Positions 53,932 to 63,350 of a stretch of DNA of 64,000 nt are shown here, one piece after another. Every line of letters begins with the position of its first letter. Position 1 is the first letter of the stretch. The stretch spans positions 1-64,000 of the forward strand of contig CAYJPN010000015.1 of the NCBI GenBank assembly GCA_964372115.1, in the 5' to 3' direction. The position numbers and the translations under genes are program-made. The DNA is from CG2-30-36-16 sp964372115. GTDB lineage: Bacteria; Bacteroidota; Ignavibacteria; Ignavibacteriales; Ignavibacteriaceae. The notes under the pieces are model-generated. The model saw nothing but the letters and a program-made list of their open reading frames with translations. It had not been told where the DNA came from and searched no databases.

Positions 53932-54356
53932 TTATTTTTAATACTTAGAATTCAAGCAGCCGCCTGTTAATAGCAGGCGGCTTTTTTTATGAGTAGTTTA
54001 ATCGCAATACTAAATTTATAAGGTTAGCATTAACTAAAGCGAAGGGGGAAAAAATCGGCTTCTAACAAACTTATCAACCAAATTTTCTTTATCCCAAGTA
54101 ATTTGCTAATATGTTAAAAAGGTAAATAAATAACTGAAAAAATTTCAAAGAACCTTCTTTTCTAAAAATATTTTAATTAATTTGCAGGTAGAATGAATGC
54201 TTGTAACAACTATGGGGAGTGTTTATCGGTGTAATTCAAATAACCCGTGACGGTTAAATATTTTAATATTACTTCATCCGGAAAACAACTTCCAATTTTA
54301 TCATCCCTTAGTATTTCATCCTTCATTTTTAATTAAATAAAAATATCGGAGGTTCT
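53932..54356. other. Intergenic region between cargo and WG-repeat genes
   Basis: A 425-base gap with the strong terminator at 53958 (listed separately). The remainder is AT-rich, without repeats, RNA motifs or a credible gene; only a 13-codon frame near 54193 is present. The WG-repeat gene has GGAGG just before its ATG, so its promoter is probably in the last 150 bases. Confidence 0.35.
53958..53988 (+). terminator. Strong intrinsic terminator after T9SS cargo gene
   Basis: AGCCGCCTG (53958-53966) pairs with CAGGCGGCT (53974-53982) with a seven-base loop, followed by a run of seven T. It is 27 bases beyond the stop codon. Confidence 0.92.
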
Positions 54357-55520
54357 ATGCGCTCTTTTTTTGTAATTGTTTTTGGTTTTTTATTTATTGG
54401 TTTTGCATTTCCTCAAGCTGAATTCACACCCTCAACCGAAGGTGCAACAGTAATTGTTGCGGATGTATTAGGCGATTTCCAGGAAGGAATGTGCCCCGTT
54501 AAAAAAGGTGAAAAATGGGGTTTTATTGATACTACCGGAAAACTCGTAATTGATTTTACTCTCGACTTTAATTCGTTCGATTTTGCCTATCCATTTTTCT
54601 CAGACGGTATTTGTATGCTGCCATACTCTGATAATGGACACAAAGCATTTAAGTATATTGATAAAACCGGCAAGACAATATTTAGTATTAAAAATATTCC
54701 CGGTGCTACTCCCTTTAGCGGAGGTTATGCAAGAATTATGGAAAAGGGAAAAAAGAACCGTATTTACTCAGTTGATAAAAAGGGGAAAGAGGTAAAAGGC
54801 TCATCTATTTCCTTCAAGGCATTCGCCCCGCAGCTTAAATATTTTTTATATTCAGAGGGAATGGTAAAGTACATTGATCCTGCTTCAAGTCTCTACGGGT
54901 ATTTGAATGACAAAGGAAAAATTACTATAAAACCTGAATATGAAGAAGTGGAAGACTTTAGCGAGGGACTTGCTGCAGTCAAATCTGTATTAAGTACGGG
55001 AGAACGTAAATGGGGTTACATAGATAAAAGCGGAAAAAAAGTTATTGATTTTATCTATTCGTACAAACCCGGTAATTTTAAAGAAGGAAAAGCCCAGGTA
55101 ACAAATAAAGATGATAAAACAGGTTTTATCGATAAAAATGGAGATGTTATTATTGAAACAAAATACGCTTGGTGTTCATCATTCAAAAACGGATTTGCGT
55201 TTGCTACCATTCCTTTTAAAGAAACTTTGATGATTGATACTGCAGGAACTCAAATTCAGAAATTTGATATATCGGGATTTCAGATTCGATACGAAGTTGG
55301 CGATGATTCGCAATATGTTTTTTCTACCGGCGGCGGTTATAGATGGGGATTAATTACGTACGATGGTAAAATTACAATCCCGTATCAATCATTCGAATAT
55401 ATAGGTCGATTTTGTGATGGATTAGCCCAGGCTCGCGGGTTTGTGAACAAAAAACGTGTATACGGATTTATAAATACAGAAGGAAACTTTGTTATAATAA
55501 AAGGAGAAAGTCAGTTTTAA
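54357..55520 (+). CDS. Secreted WG-repeat protein
   Basis: The 387-residue product has a signal peptide (1-19, ends F-P-Q-A) and at least five WG-type beta-hairpin repeats across residues 35-385: K-W-G-F-I-D-T-T-G-K-L-V-I, Y-L-N-D-K-G-K-I-T-I-K-P-E-Y, K-W-G-Y-I-D-K-S-G-K-K-V-I, G-F-I-D-K-N-G-D-V-I-I and R-W-G-L-I-T-Y-D-G-K. WG repeats (KWG family) are structural; function in bacteria is mostly unknown. No sorting domain or lipobox is seen, so it is probably periplasmic. A GGAGGT site precedes the ATG. Confidence 0.86.
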   Translation: MRSFFVIVFGFLFIGFAFPQAEFTPSTEGATVIVADVLGDFQEGMCPVKKGEKWGFIDTTGKLVIDFTLDFNSFDFAYPFFSDGICMLPYSDNGHKAFKYIDKTGKTIFSIKNIPGATPFSGGYARIMEKGKKNRIYSVDKKGKEVKGSSISFKAFAPQLKYFLYSEGMVKYIDPASSLYGYLNDKGKITIKPEYEEVEDFSEGLAAVKSVLSTGERKWGYIDKSGKKVIDFIYSYKPGNFKEGKAQVTNKDDKTGFIDKNGDVIIETKYAWCSSFKNGFAFATIPFKETLMIDTAGTQIQKFDISGFQIRYEVGDDSQYVFSTGGGYRWGLITYDGKITIPYQSFEYIGRFCDGLAQARGFVNKKRVYGFINTEGNFVIIKGESQF

Positions 55521-55672
55521 TATTGGCTATCTAAAAATATTGAGGGTCGTCTTCAAATAAGTTTTTCCCGCGGTTTTGTAAAAGAATCTCTTAATAAACC
55601 CTATTCCGGGAATAACTAATTTACGATGGCCCCAAATTTTTGGGGGACGGTAAAAAGATATGGCTGATCAAA
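55521..55672. other. Convergent intergenic region with short palindromes
   Basis: This 152-base gap separates the convergent WG and tadA genes. It holds ATTCC-G-GGAAT near 55605 and CCCCAAA-TT-TTTGGGG at 55630-55645. The second forms a short hairpin with a two-base loop and could end either transcript, but T-tracts are weak. Confidence 0.35.
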
Positions 55673-56137
55673 CTATTTTTTTCGTATGGCATCAAAAAAA
55701 TTCTTAAGCATCTGTTCAGATTCGGAAGCAAAAATACTTGAATATACTTTTATTGTATGATTATACTTTCCTTCGGAAGCCAAATTATATAACGAGCCGC
55801 ACGCACCAAACTTAGGATCGAATGCGGCAAAGTATAAATTATTGATACGCGAGGCGAGTAGAGCACCAGTGCACATTAGGCATGGTTCAAGTGTAACATA
55901 AATATCGCACTCGTTCAAACGCCAGTCATTTAAATTATTGGAAGCTGCAGTTAGAGCAATCATCTCCGCATGCGCAGTTGCATCTTTTAATCTTTCAACC
56001 CGGTTGTAACCGCGTCCTATAATTTTGTTCTGATGTACAACTACAGCACCGACAGGCACTTCATTTTCGTCATATGCTTTTTCTGCTTCCTGCAAGGCGG
56101 CATACATAAACCGGTAAATATCCTCCGAAAATTTCAA
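55673..56137 (-). CDS. tadA: tRNA-specific adenosine-34 deaminase
   Basis: The 154-residue protein deaminates A34 to inosine in tRNA-Arg (and possibly others). The zinc site is H-A-E (His56, Glu58) and P-C-L-M-C (Cys86, Cys89); E-V-P-V-G-A-V-V-V and N-L-A-S-E-G-K-Y-N-H match TadA. The frame opens at an ATG at 56179, deep inside the neighbouring lipoprotein gene. A TTG at 56137 overlaps that gene's stop as TTGA and gives a family-typical N-terminus; it is preferred but has only a weak ribosome binding site. An ATG at 56107 is a third option. Confidence 0.88.
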   Translation of the reverse strand: MKFSEDIYRFMYAALQEAEKAYDENEVPVGAVVVHQNKIIGRGYNRVERLKDATAHAEMIALTAASNNLNDWRLNECDIYVTLEPCLMCTGALLASRINNLYFAAFDPKFGACGSLYNLASEGKYNHTIKVYSSIFASESEQMLKNFFDAIRKK

Positions 56138-56727
56138 CGGCGCGACCCGAACTGTTCTAATATTTCGGCGTTTACCCATTGAGGAACGGTTAAATAATTA
56201 TCCTCCAATTTAAATATTGCCACTCCTTTGAACAGCGGTATATTCTGAAAATCTTCGCCTCGAATTGAAAGCAGATAATTATTGACCGGAATGTTGAGCG
56301 GTCGTCTTAGAGGATAAGAACTTAAACCCTTCATCTGGGCGATAAGCGTTATTTTATCCCCGACATTTAAAGTGCGAAGCGGCATACCTGCCGAAGATTG
56401 ATTTGGAAGGGGATTGTCGATATTGACAAAATAGAAACCATAATTTTTATCGAAATAAGGATCGGCGTAAAATAAAAATTTCTCTGCCTGAATTTCTAAT
56501 ATATAACCTCGAAGTTGGAAATATTTGTTGAAATAACGATCCGGTTGATTTTTTAGTCCATCAAAATTTACGGTTGTAACTGCGGAATCACGGTATGCCG
56601 AAATTATTATTAATAATTTGTCCTCACTGGTTTGGGGTGTCTCATTAAAAAGATAATTAAATACCGAGCATCCCTGAAGTGAAGTAAAAAATACAATCAG
56701 TATAAAAATAACAGAATGTTTTTTCAT
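56134..56727 (-). CDS. Lipoprotein of unknown function
   Basis: The 197-residue product has a lipoprotein signal peptide (M-K-K-H-S-V to L-Q-G-C). The mature part is rich in beta structure and includes F-Q-L-R-G-Y-I-L-E-I and L-N-V-G-D-K-I-T-L-I-A-Q-M-K-G-L, reminiscent of an OB-like barrel. I do not recognise the family. The frame extends to 56775, but the ATG at 56727 opens directly into the signal peptide. It overlaps tadA by four bases. Confidence 0.72.
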   Translation of the reverse strand: MKKHSVIFILIVFFTSLQGCSVFNYLFNETPQTSEDKLLIIISAYRDSAVTTVNFDGLKNQPDRYFNKYFQLRGYILEIQAEKFLFYADPYFDKNYGFYFVNIDNPLPNQSSAGMPLRTLNVGDKITLIAQMKGLSSYPLRRPLNIPVNNYLLSIRGEDFQNIPLFKGVAIFKLEDNYLTVPQWVNAEILEQFGSRR

Positions 56728-57226
56728 ATTATACAACCGCATGGTTAAAAACTCATCATAATTTAATAAATCCATGTTATCTGCTTTGTTATCAAAAATT
56801 GCATCACCTTGCGTTTTTCACAAAAGCAACTAAAATGAAAAACATTCACTGGAATAATGTTAAATTAAACTTCAATAAAAAACAATTATTCTTGAGTGAG
56901 ACGGTATTATTTTATTAACCCGGACTCTTGAACTAAACGGCATGTGCGAACAATTTAGCAGAAGTAATATTTATAACTCATTATTTTATAAATAAATTAA
57001 TAAATTTGTGAGCACGCTAAGAATATTTTTACTTTACGAAAAAGCCGATTATGTAATTATGAAACCGTCTATAAATTATTTGGTTTATCTAAACCTGATA
57101 TAAATATTTTTGTATCCCGAAAGCAAAATATTCTTAAAATATAAGAAGTTAAGAAACTAAGTGTAACTTTCTGGTTTATTTGTTTGTCTAATTTTGAAAA
57201 TAATTAATTATGATTGGGAGCTAATA
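56728..57226. other. Intergenic region upstream of the efflux operon
   Basis: A 499-base, strongly AT-rich divergent gap between the lipoprotein gene (minus) and the TolC gene (plus). It must hold both promoters. No gene, RNA motif or repeat is convincing. GGGAG at 57216-57220 is the ribosome binding site for the TolC ATG at 57227. Confidence 0.4.
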
Positions 57227-58558
57227 ATGCGAATTCTCCTTTCTCTTATTTTGACACTTTGTTTAACTGCTATTTCGCTCGGGCAAAAGCAGATTAATCT
57301 TGATGAAGCGATACGGATTGCTTTTCAGCGAAACACTTCACTTGAAAAAGGGAAAAATAATATCAATACATATGAAGCAGGTGTAAAATCGGCTTGGGGC
57401 AATTTTTTGCCTTCATTAAATGCAAACGGAGGGTTTGGCTGGACGCGTTCCGATCAAAAAGGAACTACTCGTAACCTCGGCGGATTTGTAATTGATGTTC
57501 CGGCTACCGTATCCGAAAGCAGAAGTTATAATGCCGGTATAAATTCATCGATAACTTTGTTCGACGGACTTGCAAGTTTTGCGAATATGGAAAAAAGTCA
57601 TAATGATCTTGAATCCGCGCAACTTCAACTTGAAAGGTTAAAACAGAATTTAGTGTTCCAAACTATCAGCCTTTATTACGATGTTATAAACAATCAGCAG
57701 TTGTTAAAAGTAAAAGAAGATAACGTTAAATGGAATCAAAAAAATCTTGAAACTATTACCGAGAGAAATAAACTCGGCGCTGTTACGATGGCAGACGTTT
57801 ATGCCCAGCAGGTTCAAACAGGAAACGCCGAGCTTGAAGTTATCCGTACCCGGAATATGCTTGAAAATTCAAAGAGCACTTTGTTGGATTATCTTGGTTT
57901 AGATGTTTTTGAAGACTATACTTTTGAAGATGTGAGAACAAAACTTGAGATGGAAGGTGCGGAAAACACTGATGAATTATCGGTGCTTGTTACCCGCGCA
58001 ATGGCAAACCGGTTTGATTATAAAAGCGCACAGTTAGGTTTAGAAAGTGCAAATAATAGTGTTACTATTGCACGCTCGGGTCATCTCCCATCCCTTTCGG
58101 GTAATTTTGGATTCAGCACGTATGCAAATAATTTTAACACGCTGTTTGAAAATAAAAACTATTCTGCCGGTATATCACTTAATATTCCGATATTCAATGG
58201 TTTTAGTGTTTCGGAGCGTGTTGAACTTGCCGAAGTTGGAGCAATGAACAAAAAAATTGAACTTACGGAACTTGAAAGAACTATCAAAGTAAATCTTCAG
58301 AAAACTTATCTCGATCTTCAAGCCGCGAAAAAAGCGGTTGAAGTGAGCGAAAGAAATGTTAAAGCCTCTGTGGAAAACAGAAAAATTGAAGAGGAAAAAT
58401 ACTCTCTCGGTTCCGGAACTCTGTTGAATGTATTAATTGCAAATTCAGAGTTCACTGTTGCGCAGACCAATTTAATTAATGCGCAATATTCTTACGAGAC
58501 CCTTAAAGAGCAGCTCAAGTATTATATCGGCGTTCTTGATTATAAAAGTTATGAATAA
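57227..58558 (+). CDS. TolC family outer-membrane efflux protein
   Basis: The 443-residue product has a signal peptide (1-19) and two outer-membrane efflux (OEP) repeats, each with long coiled-coil helices; N-x-S-L-E-K-G-K-N-N and F-Q-T-I-S-L-Y-Y-D-V are typical. It forms the outer channel of a tripartite exporter whose other parts lie directly downstream. A TTG at 57194 would add 11 residues, but the ATG at 57227 has GGGAG six bases upstream and opens into the signal peptide. This is the first gene of the operon. Confidence 0.92.
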   Translation: MRILLSLILTLCLTAISLGQKQINLDEAIRIAFQRNTSLEKGKNNINTYEAGVKSAWGNFLPSLNANGGFGWTRSDQKGTTRNLGGFVIDVPATVSESRSYNAGINSSITLFDGLASFANMEKSHNDLESAQLQLERLKQNLVFQTISLYYDVINNQQLLKVKEDNVKWNQKNLETITERNKLGAVTMADVYAQQVQTGNAELEVIRTRNMLENSKSTLLDYLGLDVFEDYTFEDVRTKLEMEGAENTDELSVLVTRAMANRFDYKSAQLGLESANNSVTIARSGHLPSLSGNFGFSTYANNFNTLFENKNYSAGISLNIPIFNGFSVSERVELAEVGAMNKKIELTELERTIKVNLQKTYLDLQAAKKAVEVSERNVKASVENRKIEEEKYSLGSGTLLNVLIANSEFTVAQTNLINAQYSYETLKEQLKYYIGVLDYKSYE

Positions 58559-58586
58559 AAATTTTAATTTATAGGAGTATAGTTAA

Positions 58587-59870
58587 ATGGCTAACGGAAA
58601 AAAGAAATCGAAAAAGAAAATTATTGTTTTTTCGATAATAGGTGTAATTGTAATAGCGCTTATTCTTCTCGCATTCCTGGGTGGAAATAAAGAAGAAATA
58701 ATCTCTGTTCAGACTGAAAAAGTTGAAAAGAGAAACATTACACAAACAGTAACGGCAACCGGAAAAATTAACCCGGAATTTAAAGTGGCTATAACTCCTG
58801 AAGTTACGGGAGAAATAGTTATGCTGCCTGTAAAAGAAGGTGACTTTGTAAAAAAAGGTACGCTTCTTTTAAGAATAAAATCAGATGCTTACGCAGCCCA
58901 AAGGGAAAAAGCGGAAGCAATGCTTCAATCATCCAAAGCAACATTATCTCAGCGCGAAGCTGAATTGGTAAAAGTGGAATCGGATTATAACCGAGTGAAA
59001 GAACTTCACCAGAAAGGACTTTCGAGCGACAGTGAACTTGAAACTTCAAAAAGCAATTTTATTAGTACGAGAGCAATGTTTCAGTCGGCGGAGGCAAATG
59101 TACTGCAGAGCGAAGCAAACTTGCGAGAGAGTAACGAACAGTTAAATAAAACCGCAATATTTTCGCCTATGGAAGGCACAATTACACAGCTTAATGTAGA
59201 ACTCGGCGAACGTGTACTCGGAAGCGGTTTTAGCCAGGGCACAAATATAATGACTGTATCCGATCTCGGTAACATGGAAGCTACCGTAGATGTTGATGAA
59301 AATGATGTGGTTCTTGTTTCGATAGGCGATACTGCAAAAATAAAAGTTGACGCTTTCAGCGATAGAGTTTTTAGAGGAACCGTTACTCAAATAGGTAACA
59401 GCGCTCAATCGTCCGGCCTGGGCACTCAAGAACAGGTTGTAAACTTTGGAGTAAGAATAAAACTTATTGATATCGATCCGAATTTAAGACCCGGTATGTC
59501 CTGTACATCTGACATCGAAACTGAAACCAAATCAATGGTATTATCTGTTCCTATTCAGAGCGTAACGGCAAGAGATGAAGAAATGATGAAACCGGAAGAG
59601 GGCAGCGGTGATAACGAAGAAGCTGCACCGGTTAAAAAAGATAGTGAAAAGAAAGAAATTCAGGAAATAGTTTTTTTGGTGGAAAAAGGTAAAGCAAAAT
59701 CGGTTAAAGTTAAAACTGGAATAAGCAATGATAATTACATCGAAGTTAAAACAGGTTTATCCGGTGGCGAAGAAGTTATTTCCGGAAGTTACCGGGCAAT
59801 TTCCCGCGAATTAAAGAATGGTTCAATAGTACGTTTAGAAGAGAAGAAAAAAACTTTCGACGCCAAGTAA
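58587..59870 (+). CDS. MacA-like periplasmic adaptor (HlyD/RND-type membrane fusion protein)
   Basis: The 427-residue protein has a lysine-rich N-terminus, an uncleaved membrane anchor (about 13-32), a biotinyl-lipoyl-like domain with T-A-T-G-K-I-N-P-E-F, a coiled-coil hairpin (about 105-185), and beta-barrel and membrane-proximal domains with D-V-D-E-N-D-V and L-R-P-G-M-S-C. A Glu/Lys-rich loop (about 333-360) interrupts the membrane-proximal domain. It should link the ABC transporter to the TolC channel. GGAG lies upstream of the ATG. Confidence 0.93.
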   Translation: MANGKKKSKKKIIVFSIIGVIVIALILLAFLGGNKEEIISVQTEKVEKRNITQTVTATGKINPEFKVAITPEVTGEIVMLPVKEGDFVKKGTLLLRIKSDAYAAQREKAEAMLQSSKATLSQREAELVKVESDYNRVKELHQKGLSSDSELETSKSNFISTRAMFQSAEANVLQSEANLRESNEQLNKTAIFSPMEGTITQLNVELGERVLGSGFSQGTNIMTVSDLGNMEATVDVDENDVVLVSIGDTAKIKVDAFSDRVFRGTVTQIGNSAQSSGLGTQEQVVNFGVRIKLIDIDPNLRPGMSCTSDIETETKSMVLSVPIQSVTARDEEMMKPEEGSGDNEEAAPVKKDSEKKEIQEIVFLVEKGKAKSVKVKTGISNDNYIEVKTGLSGGEEVISGSYRAISRELKNGSIVRLEEKKKTFDAK

Positions 59871-59884
59871 ATAAAACGGGAATA

Positions 59885-60607
59885 ATGATGAATATAATTA
59901 ACATTGAAAGTATTGCTAAAGTTTACCAGGTTGGTTCCGAGCAGGTACACGCGCTTCGCGATGTTTCTCTTCGAATTGACCGGAATGAATACGTGGCAAT
60001 TATGGGCCCTTCGGGCTCCGGCAAGTCAACTTTAATGAATATGCTTGGTTGTCTTGATACACCGTCTTCGGGAAAATACGAATTCAAAGATGTTAGCGTC
60101 AGCGATATGTCTGATAACGATCTTGCGAAAATTAGGAACAAAGAGATTGGTTTTGTTTTTCAAACCTTTAATCTTCTTTCCCGTTCGGATGCCCTTCATA
60201 ACGTTGAACTTCCCCTAATTTATGCGGGTATTTCTTCAGCGGAAAGAAAAGAACGTGCACGACAATCATTGGCTGACGTAGGATTGGGTGATAGGATGCA
60301 CCACAAACCAAATGAACTTTCTGGTGGTCAGCGGCAAAGAGTTGCAATTGCGAGGGCGCTTGTAACAAAACCGGCAATTATACTTGCAGATGAACCGACC
60401 GGTAACCTTGATTCGAAAACCGGCGAGGAAATTATGTATCTGTTCAATGAAATTCATTCTAAAGGCAACACAATTATTTTAGTAACTCACGAAGAATATA
60501 TTGCCGAACATGCCGCCAGAATAATAAGATTAAAAGATGGTTTGATTGAAAAAGATGAAATGGTTCCGAATAGATATATTCCGAAGACAAAGATTGCAAC
60601 TACATAG
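59885..60607 (+). CDS. ABC transporter ATP-binding protein (MacB/LolD-type)
   Basis: The 240-residue ATPase has Walker A G-P-S-G-S-G-K-S-T, Q-loop F-Q-T-F-N-L-L, signature L-S-G-G-Q-R-Q-R, Walker B I-I-L-A-D-E-P-T-G-N-L-D and the H-loop V-T-H-E. The L-D-x-P-S-x-G-x-Y segment places it in the MacB/LolD/FtsE group that partners FtsX-type permeases. Two adjacent ATG codons open the frame (59885, 59888). It is the only ATPase seen for the permeases downstream. Confidence 0.95.
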   Translation: MMNIINIESIAKVYQVGSEQVHALRDVSLRIDRNEYVAIMGPSGSGKSTLMNMLGCLDTPSSGKYEFKDVSVSDMSDNDLAKIRNKEIGFVFQTFNLLSRSDALHNVELPLIYAGISSAERKERARQSLADVGLGDRMHHKPNELSGGQRQRVAIARALVTKPAIILADEPTGNLDSKTGEEIMYLFNEIHSKGNTIILVTHEEYIAEHAARIIRLKDGLIEKDEMVPNRYIPKTKIATT

Positions 60608-60776
60608 TTCAATTTTGTTTCTTTGGATTTATCTGCTTTGTTAAATAAAACATGAATGCAAAAAATTGTTTTTGCATATTCCGATAAAAGAATATGAACA
60701 AAACGTACATTCATACTTTTCAATTTATTGTATTACTGTTTAAAAACAGTTGAGATAAAAAAATATAGGCTGAAAA
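60608..60776. other. Spacer inside the efflux operon with a hairpin
   Basis: A 169-base AT-rich gap between the ATPase and first permease genes. CATATTC (60675-60681) pairs with GAATATG (60690-60696) across an eight-base loop. It could be a processing or attenuation site; no T-tract follows. Confidence 0.35.
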
Positions 60777-62012
60777 ATGAGCGCGTTGTTATTTGAACTG
60801 AAAGAAGGAATGATGATAGCGTTGAGGGCGATTAGAGCGAATAAAATTCGGTCGGCGCTTACAATGCTTGGAATATTTATAGGCATAACGGTAGTTGTGC
60901 TGATGTCTACCGCTATAAAAGGAATTGACAACTCTTTCCAAAACGGAATAAGTGCGCTCGGTTCCGATGTTCTTTATATTGATAAATGGGCTTGGTTTTC
61001 AAACGTTGAATGGTGGAAACTCCGTAACCGTAAAAATATTGATATGGAGGAATTTGAAAAATTTAAGTCGATGGCTAAAATGCCCCTTGCTGTAGCACCT
61101 GTTGTTTTTACTCGGCAGACGCTAAAACATGAGGACAAACGAGTTGAAAGCGTAACCGTTAATGGGTCTTCGGCTGAATATGTTAAAACCACAAATTTTA
61201 CATTTCAACTCGGGCGTTTTTATTCAGATGTCGAAGGTAAAAGTTCGCGTCAGGTAGTCGTTCTTGGAAGCGAGGTTGCAAAAAATCTTTTCCCGATGGG
61301 GAACTCTCTCGATAAAGTTATAAAAATAGGGCAGGCAAGTTACAAAGTTATTGGAGTTTTAGCTGAACAAGGTAGTTTTATGCTTGGGGATATGAATCCG
61401 GATAATCAGGCATTCATACCCATCGGCACAATATTTAAAAACTTTGTGGGTCATATGCGCGGTACAATTACAATAAATGTTCGTGCAAAAAACCCTGCAT
61501 TGCTCGAAGAAACCAAAGCCGAAGCTGAGGGTGTGATGAGGAAAGTGAGAGGTTTAAGCTACAGTGAAGAGAATGATTTTTCCATAAACCAGCAAGAAGG
61601 TTTGATGGATACTTATAACTCGGTTGTTGGAGTTATTAAAATTGCCGGTTTATTTATTACAGGTTTGTCCTTGTTTGTAGGTGCAATTGGTATTATGAAT
61701 ATTATGTTTGTTTCTGTGAAGGAAAGAACAAAAGAAATCGGTTTACGTAAAGCAATCGGCGCAAAAAAACGGACTATTCTTGCTCAGTTTTTACTGGAAT
61801 CCTCAGTTATTTGTTTGGTGGGAGGGTTAGCCGGGTTAATTGCGGCGGCGCTGTTAAGTATGCTAATAAACCAATTTATTCCAACCTCAGTTCAAGTAGA
61901 TGCGGTTGTTATTGCAATTGGTGTTTCATTGCTTACTGGAGTTATTTCCGGGTTTGCACCCGCGTATACGGCTGCTAAAATGGACCCTGTTGATGCGCTG
62001 AGGTACGAATGA
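60777..62012 (+). CDS. MacB-like ABC permease 1
   Basis: The 411-residue protein has an N-terminal transmembrane helix (about 23-45: R-S-A-L-T-M-L-G-I-F-I-G), a periplasmic MacB_PCD domain (about 50-285) and three C-terminal helices of the FtsX type with G-I-M-N-I-M-F-V-S-V-K-E-R-T-K-E-I-G-L-R-K-A-I-G-A. It ends D-P-V-D-A-L-R-Y-E. It has no ATPase domain. Its stop overlaps the next start as ATGA, so the two are co-translated and may form a heterodimer. Confidence 0.93.
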   Translation: MSALLFELKEGMMIALRAIRANKIRSALTMLGIFIGITVVVLMSTAIKGIDNSFQNGISALGSDVLYIDKWAWFSNVEWWKLRNRKNIDMEEFEKFKSMAKMPLAVAPVVFTRQTLKHEDKRVESVTVNGSSAEYVKTTNFTFQLGRFYSDVEGKSSRQVVVLGSEVAKNLFPMGNSLDKVIKIGQASYKVIGVLAEQGSFMLGDMNPDNQAFIPIGTIFKNFVGHMRGTITINVRAKNPALLEETKAEAEGVMRKVRGLSYSEENDFSINQQEGLMDTYNSVVGVIKIAGLFITGLSLFVGAIGIMNIMFVSVKERTKEIGLRKAIGAKKRTILAQFLLESSVICLVGGLAGLIAAALLSMLINQFIPTSVQVDAVVIAIGVSLLTGVISGFAPAYTAAKMDPVDALRYE

Positions 62013-63244
62013 AAAAGATTGGTCAAGTATTATCGTTATCATTTCAATCAATACGTGGCAATAAACTTAGAACATCATTAACTGTACTTGGTGTTGTTGT
62101 CGGTATTTTTTCAATCATCGTTATTATGACTATTATTAGCATGCTGCAGAGCAGTATTGAAAGCGGATTTTCGCAGTTAAATAAAAATACTTTTCAGATT
62201 GAAAAGTTTAACCGTATGGAAGCCCGAGGAGGCGACCGTGACAGAAACTGGCGTAACCGTAAAGATATAACAATTGAAGACGCGCAGCAGTTAAAAGAAA
62301 TGCTTACAACCGCTAAATACGTTGGCGCAGAGCAGTGGCAATTCGGTAAAGTTATCAAATTTCAAAATCTAGAAACTAATCCAAACATCAGCATCGCCGG
62401 TGTTAACCTTGATGCAATGAAAACAAATAATTGGAATGTGGATTACGGGCGGGATTTTATGGGAAGCGATGTGCAATTCTCAAACGATGTTTGTATACTC
62501 GGCAAAGACGTAGTTACAAAAATATTCCCGAATTTAAATCCAATTGGTTACACCGTTAGGGTCGACGGTTTTCCTTTAAAGGTAATCGGGGTTTTGGAGG
62601 AGCAACCTTCTATGTTCGGCAATTCGCGTGATAATTATGTGATGATTCCGATAACCACATTTCAATCAATATACGGCAGGCGCTCATTTAGCGTAAACAT
62701 TACTGTTATGTCTAACAGTAAAGATGATTATAATGAGGTAATTGATGCTGCTATTGGTTATATGCGAACTATTCGAAAAGTTAAGCCGGGCGCAGAAAAT
62801 GATTTTTCAATCTTCAGTAACGAATCATTAATAAGCCAGGTAAATGATATTACCAGCGGTGTTAAGGTCGGCGCTATGGTCGTCTCAATCATCGCTCTAT
62901 TTGCTGCGGGTGTCGGTATAATGAATATTATGCTTGTATCGGTAACTGAAAGAACAAAAGAAATTGGTATAAGAAAAGCCATCGGCGCAAGAAAGATGAA
63001 TATTCTTATGCAGTTTTTATCAGAGGCTGTAATATTATGTTTGTTTGGAGGGGTGATTGGTATTGCGTTGGGTGTAGGAATAGGAAATTTAGCCGGCTCA
63101 CTAATAAACGCAAAATCCGCCATCCCTATTGATTGGGTTCTGATAGGTTTGTCATTATGTTTATCCGTGGGTGTTATATTCGGAACATACCCGGCATACA
63201 AAGCAGCGAACCTCGACCCGATAGAAGCTCTGCGATATGAGTGA
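62009..63244 (+). CDS. MacB-like ABC permease 2
   Basis: The 411-residue protein has the same layout as permease 1: N-terminal helix with R-T-S-L-T-V-L-G-V-V-V-G-I-F-S, MacB_PCD domain, and three C-terminal helices with G-I-M-N-I-M-L-V-S-V-T-E-R-T-K-E-I-G-I-R-K-A-I-G-A. It ends D-P-I-E-A-L-R-Y-E. It is closer to the third permease at 63351 than to the first, judging by the shared G-V-V-V-G-I-F-S-I-I-V-I-M-T. Confidence 0.93.
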   Translation: MKKIGQVLSLSFQSIRGNKLRTSLTVLGVVVGIFSIIVIMTIISMLQSSIESGFSQLNKNTFQIEKFNRMEARGGDRDRNWRNRKDITIEDAQQLKEMLTTAKYVGAEQWQFGKVIKFQNLETNPNISIAGVNLDAMKTNNWNVDYGRDFMGSDVQFSNDVCILGKDVVTKIFPNLNPIGYTVRVDGFPLKVIGVLEEQPSMFGNSRDNYVMIPITTFQSIYGRRSFSVNITVMSNSKDDYNEVIDAAIGYMRTIRKVKPGAENDFSIFSNESLISQVNDITSGVKVGAMVVSIIALFAAGVGIMNIMLVSVTERTKEIGIRKAIGARKMNILMQFLSEAVILCLFGGVIGIALGVGIGNLAGSLINAKSAIPIDWVLIGLSLCLSVGVIFGTYPAYKAANLDPIEALRYE

Positions 63245-63275
63245 TAGCAATAAGCAAAAGAATTAAAATTTTTGT

Positions 63276-63313
63276 AAAACCCCGTTTTTTTGTTCGGGGT
63301 TTTTTATTTTTAT
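63276..63313 (+). terminator. Intrinsic terminator after permease 2
   Basis: AAAACCCCG (63276-63284) pairs with CGGGGTTTT (63295-63303) with a T-rich loop, followed by TTATTTTTATTT. It lies 31 bases after the stop, so the third permease may be on a separate or attenuated transcript. Confidence 0.8.
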
Positions 63314-63350
63314 TTGTAGTATAAAATTTATTGATTCAACAGGAAGTAAA

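Noticed and set aside
54193..54234. 13-codon frame in the gap before the WG-repeat gene
   Set aside because: Too short, no ribosome binding site and no recognisable leader-peptide composition.
62758..63201. 147-codon minus-strand frame in permease 2
   Set aside because: It is Ile/Pro/Thr-rich, as expected from the complement of membrane helices, and lacks a start context.
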